7,852 nt of DNA from Chloroflexota bacterium. GTDB lineage: Bacteria; Chloroflexota; Anaerolineae; Anaerolineales; DRKV01. Positions within the stretch are counted from its first letter, which is position 1; each line of letters begins with the position of its first letter. The notes under the pieces were generated by a model. The model had not been told where the DNA came from, did no database searches, and saw only the letters and a list, made by a program, of their open reading frames with translations. Where the stretch lies: assembly GCA_011051635.1 (NCBI GenBank), contig DRKV01000183.1:1-7852 (forward strand). Reading direction: 5' to 3'. The translations under genes and the position numbers were made by a program. This document shows positions 6,123 through 7,852 of the stretch, in pieces.

Positions 6123-7580
6123 ATGACATTGAATCAATTCGGTACGGACTTGCTCGTCCTGCTGCCGCTAACCTTTTTGCTGGGCTGGGCTTCGCTGTTG
6201 CTGCTGGCCGATTTGTTCATCCCCGCGAAGAACAAGGGCGCGATGGCTTTGCTCTCTGCCCTGGGATTGGCCGTCTCGCTGGCGATGGCTCTCGTGCAGA
6301 AAGGCCCTGCCCTCGCCTTTGGCGGCACGGTGGCGCTGGACGGGTTTAGCACCTTCCTGAACGTCCTCTTCCTGGCAAGCGGGCTGGTAGCCGTGGCGCT
6401 GGCTTACGACTACCTGAAGCACATGCGCCTGGAACGCAACACGTATTACATCCTGCTCCTTTTCTCCGTGGGCGGGATGATGCTGATGGGGATGAGCACC
6501 GACCTGATGATGGTCTTCCTCTCGCTGGAACTGCTCTCCATCCCCCTGTACGTGCTCTCCGGCTTTGCCCGCCCCGCCGAAAAATCGGAGGAAGCGGCTA
6601 TCAAATACTTCCTGCTGGGCGCATTTGCTTCGGGGTTTGTGGTGTACGGCATTGCCCTGGTCTTTGGGGCCACCGGAACCACCTCCCTGGCGGGCATCGT
6701 CCAGGCGGTGAAAAGCGGCGCCTTGCTCAACCCGAATCTCCTGACCATCGGCGGGGCTTTGCTCCTCATCGGGCTGGGATTCAAAGTGGCGGCGGTTCCC
6801 TTCCACATGTGGACGCCGGATGTGTACCACGGCGCGCCCACTTCGGTGACGGCTTTCATGGCGCTGGGGGCCAAGGCTGCCGGGTTTGCCGCCTTGCTGC
6901 GTATCTTCCTGACGGTTTTCCCCTCCCTGGCTGCGGATTTCACCCCCGTTTTGTGGGTGCTGGCGGCCCTCACCATGTTCCTGGGGAACGTGGTGGCGAT
7001 TGCCCAGCGCAACATCAAGCGGATGCTGGCCTACTCCAGCATCGCCCACGCCGGCTATCTGCTCATGGCGCTGGTGCCTTACGGGCAGCGCGGGCTGACC
7101 GGCGACGTTTCCGCCTCTTTGTTGTTCTATCTGGTGGCTTACGGCTTGACCAACTTCGGGGTGTGGTCGGTGGTCATGCTGCTGGAACGCGCCGAAGGCA
7201 AAGGACTGGCGCTGGACGACTACGCCGGACTGGGGCGTAAGTACCCTGCTTTGGCGGCCTCCATGACGGTCTTCATGCTCTCCTTCGCAGGCGTGCCGCC
7301 CACGCTGGGCTTCGTTGGGAAGTTCTATCTCTTCCGCACCGTGCTGGAAGGCGGTTATATCTGGCTGGCGCTGATTGGGGTGCTCACTTCGCTTGTCTCG
7401 GCGTACTACTACCTGCGGGTTGTGGTCATCATGTACATGCGGGACGGCGAGCCGGAGGTGGCCTCCGCCCCGTGGCTGAAGGCCGCCGCCTGGGTAACGG
7501 CTGCCGGGCTGGTCATCTTCACCTTCGCCAGTGGAGCCTTGTTCACCTGGGCCAGTCAGGCCCTTTTGACGGCCTTCTAG
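6123..7580 (+). CDS. nuoN: NADH-quinone oxidoreductase subunit N (NuoN), proton pump
   Basis: NuoN (ND2 family) is the antiporter-like pump closest to the NuoJ/NuoK core. The 485 aa product matches the E. coli length. Conserved charges are Glu136 in LSLELLSIPLYVL (helix 5), Lys221 in GLGFKVAAVPFHMWTPDVY (helix 7), Lys251 in ALGAKAAGFAALLR (helix 8) and Lys400 in PPTLGFVGKFYLF (helix 12). The block NIKRMLAYSSIAHAGYLLMAL is typical of the subunit. AIKYFLLGAFASGF after helix 5 is also characteristic and separates NuoN from NuoL and NuoM. The start at 6123 has AAGGAG at 6110-6115. It is the last gene of the operon: the terminator stem begins 21 bases after the stop codon. No sign of frameshift or missing residues. 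Confidence 0.98.
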   Translation: MTLNQFGTDLLVLLPLTFLLGWASLLLLADLFIPAKNKGAMALLSALGLAVSLAMALVQKGPALAFGGTVALDGFSTFLNVLFLASGLVAVALAYDYLKHMRLERNTYYILLLFSVGGMMLMGMSTDLMMVFLSLELLSIPLYVLSGFARPAEKSEEAAIKYFLLGAFASGFVVYGIALVFGATGTTSLAGIVQAVKSGALLNPNLLTIGGALLLIGLGFKVAAVPFHMWTPDVYHGAPTSVTAFMALGAKAAGFAALLRIFLTVFPSLAADFTPVLWVLAALTMFLGNVVAIAQRNIKRMLAYSSIAHAGYLLMALVPYGQRGLTGDVSASLLFYLVAYGLTNFGVWSVVMLLERAEGKGLALDDYAGLGRKYPALAASMTVFMLSFAGVPPTLGFVGKFYLFRTVLEGGYIWLALIGVLTSLVSAYYYLRVVVIMYMRDGEPEVASAPWLKAAAWVTAAGLVIFTFASGALFTWASQALLTAF

Positions 7581-7601
7581 CGCCGCCCTTCAAGGAAATG
7601 G

Positions 7602-7634
7602 AACGGGACCCGTTTTGTGCGGGTCCCGTTTTTT
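7602..7634 (+). terminator. Rho-independent terminator of the nuo operon
   Basis: AACGGGACCCG (7602-7612) and CGGGTCCCGTT (7620-7630) form a perfect 11-bp GC-rich stem with the 7-base loop TTTTGTG. A run of six T (7629-7634) starts in the 3' stem and continues beyond it. It lies 21 bases after the nuoN stop and is oriented for the + strand. The A-tract on the other side is too weak for efficient termination in reverse. Confidence 0.93.
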
Positions 7635-7683
7635 GTTGGATACAGGTTGGGTCTGGCGACCGCCCCCCGGCGGGGATGCTGTG

Positions 7684-7779
7684 CGAAAGTCACGGCAACA
7701 ACTGCGAACCCCGCTATCGCGGGTTGGTATCGGTCGCCGCAGAGCGACTGCGCAATGGTTGGTACAGTTTCAGCGACCG
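7684..7779. repeat. Bipartite palindromic repeat, copy B (inverse orientation to copy A)
   Basis: Bases 7696-7727 match the reverse complement of 1919-1950 at 26 of 32 positions, and 7732-7758 match the reverse complement of 1886-1912 at 21 of 27, in the same order and nearly the same spacing. Two hairpins are kept: CCCGC-TATC-GCGGG (7710-7723), which has a compensated T-A to C-G change relative to copy A, and GTCGC-CGCAGA-GCGAC (7733-7748). The outer ends are more diverged. GGCGACC at 7655-7661 may mark a further remnant. The whole stretch 7635-7852 shows no plausible gene. Confidence 0.65.
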
Positions 7780-7842
7780 GGGATTGCTATATGCGATTGC
7801 CTTTCCGCGGGAACCAAATCCTCCCCTCCGGCATTGAAAGGG

Positions 7843-7851
7843 TGTTAGAAT
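7843..7851 (+). promoter_or_regulatory. Possible extended -10 promoter element at the window edge
   Basis: TGTTAGAAT fits an extended -10 (TGn followed by TAGAAT) for a gene beyond the window. No -35 hexamer is recognisable at the expected distance (about 7823-7828), so support is weak. Confidence 0.25.
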
Positions 7852-7852
7852 C

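Noticed and set aside
4463..6124. A 553-codon open frame on the minus strand opposite nuoM
   Set aside because: Same antisense artefact as for nuoL; low-complexity Gln/His/Glu composition, no motif, and full overlap with a secure gene.
7581..7852. Short open frames after nuoN on the + strand
   Set aside because: They run through the terminator and the palindromic repeat, lack a ribosome-binding site, and encode Arg/Pro/Gly-rich sequence without any motif.

Overview
The window is the 3' half of a nuo operon, which encodes respiratory complex I (proton-pumping NADH:quinone oxidoreductase). All genes are on the + strand in the canonical order nuoH (5' end cut off by the window), nuoI, nuoJ, nuoK, nuoL, nuoM, nuoN. 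This is the membrane arm plus NuoI, the two-[4Fe-4S] ferredoxin-like subunit that hands electrons to the quinone site. The peripheral-arm genes nuoA-G would be expected upstream and are not visible. A strong intrinsic terminator lies 21 bases after nuoN and closes the operon.

The host is a moderately GC-rich bacterium. The NuoI and NuoL sequences and the style of the intergenic repeats look to me like Chloroflexota, probably Anaerolineae, but that is a recognition-based inference with no marker gene to confirm it.

Layout: 1-816 nuoH (partial); 806-1306 nuoI, overlapping nuoH by 11 bases with its own Shine-Dalgarno; 1319-1831 nuoJ; 1832-2031 a 200-base repeat-filled gap; 2032-2334 nuoK; 2340-4466 nuoL; 4463-4528 a telomere-like CTAACYC heptamer tract that begins at the nuoL stop; 4541-6064 nuoM; 6078-6106 a bulged GNRA hairpin before nuoN; 6123-7580 nuoN; 7602-7634 terminator; 7635-7852 non-coding, with a second copy of the palindromic repeat and a weak possible promoter at the edge.

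How the genes work together: NuoI carries clusters N6a and N6b and docks on NuoH, which forms the quinone cavity at the membrane interface. NuoJ and NuoK carry the central charged path that couples quinone chemistry to three antiporter-like pumps, NuoN, NuoM and NuoL. The key membrane Glu and Lys residues are present in K, L, M and N, so the pump appears intact.

The genes are conventional. The unusual content is in the gaps. Two copies of a roughly 100-base bipartite palindromic element lie in opposite orientation, one splitting nuoJ from nuoK and one just past the terminator. Their stems differ by compensatory base changes. Two unrelated heptamer-like repeat tracts sit exactly at the nuoJ and nuoL stop codons. 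NuoL also has a His/Lys-rich loop insertion.
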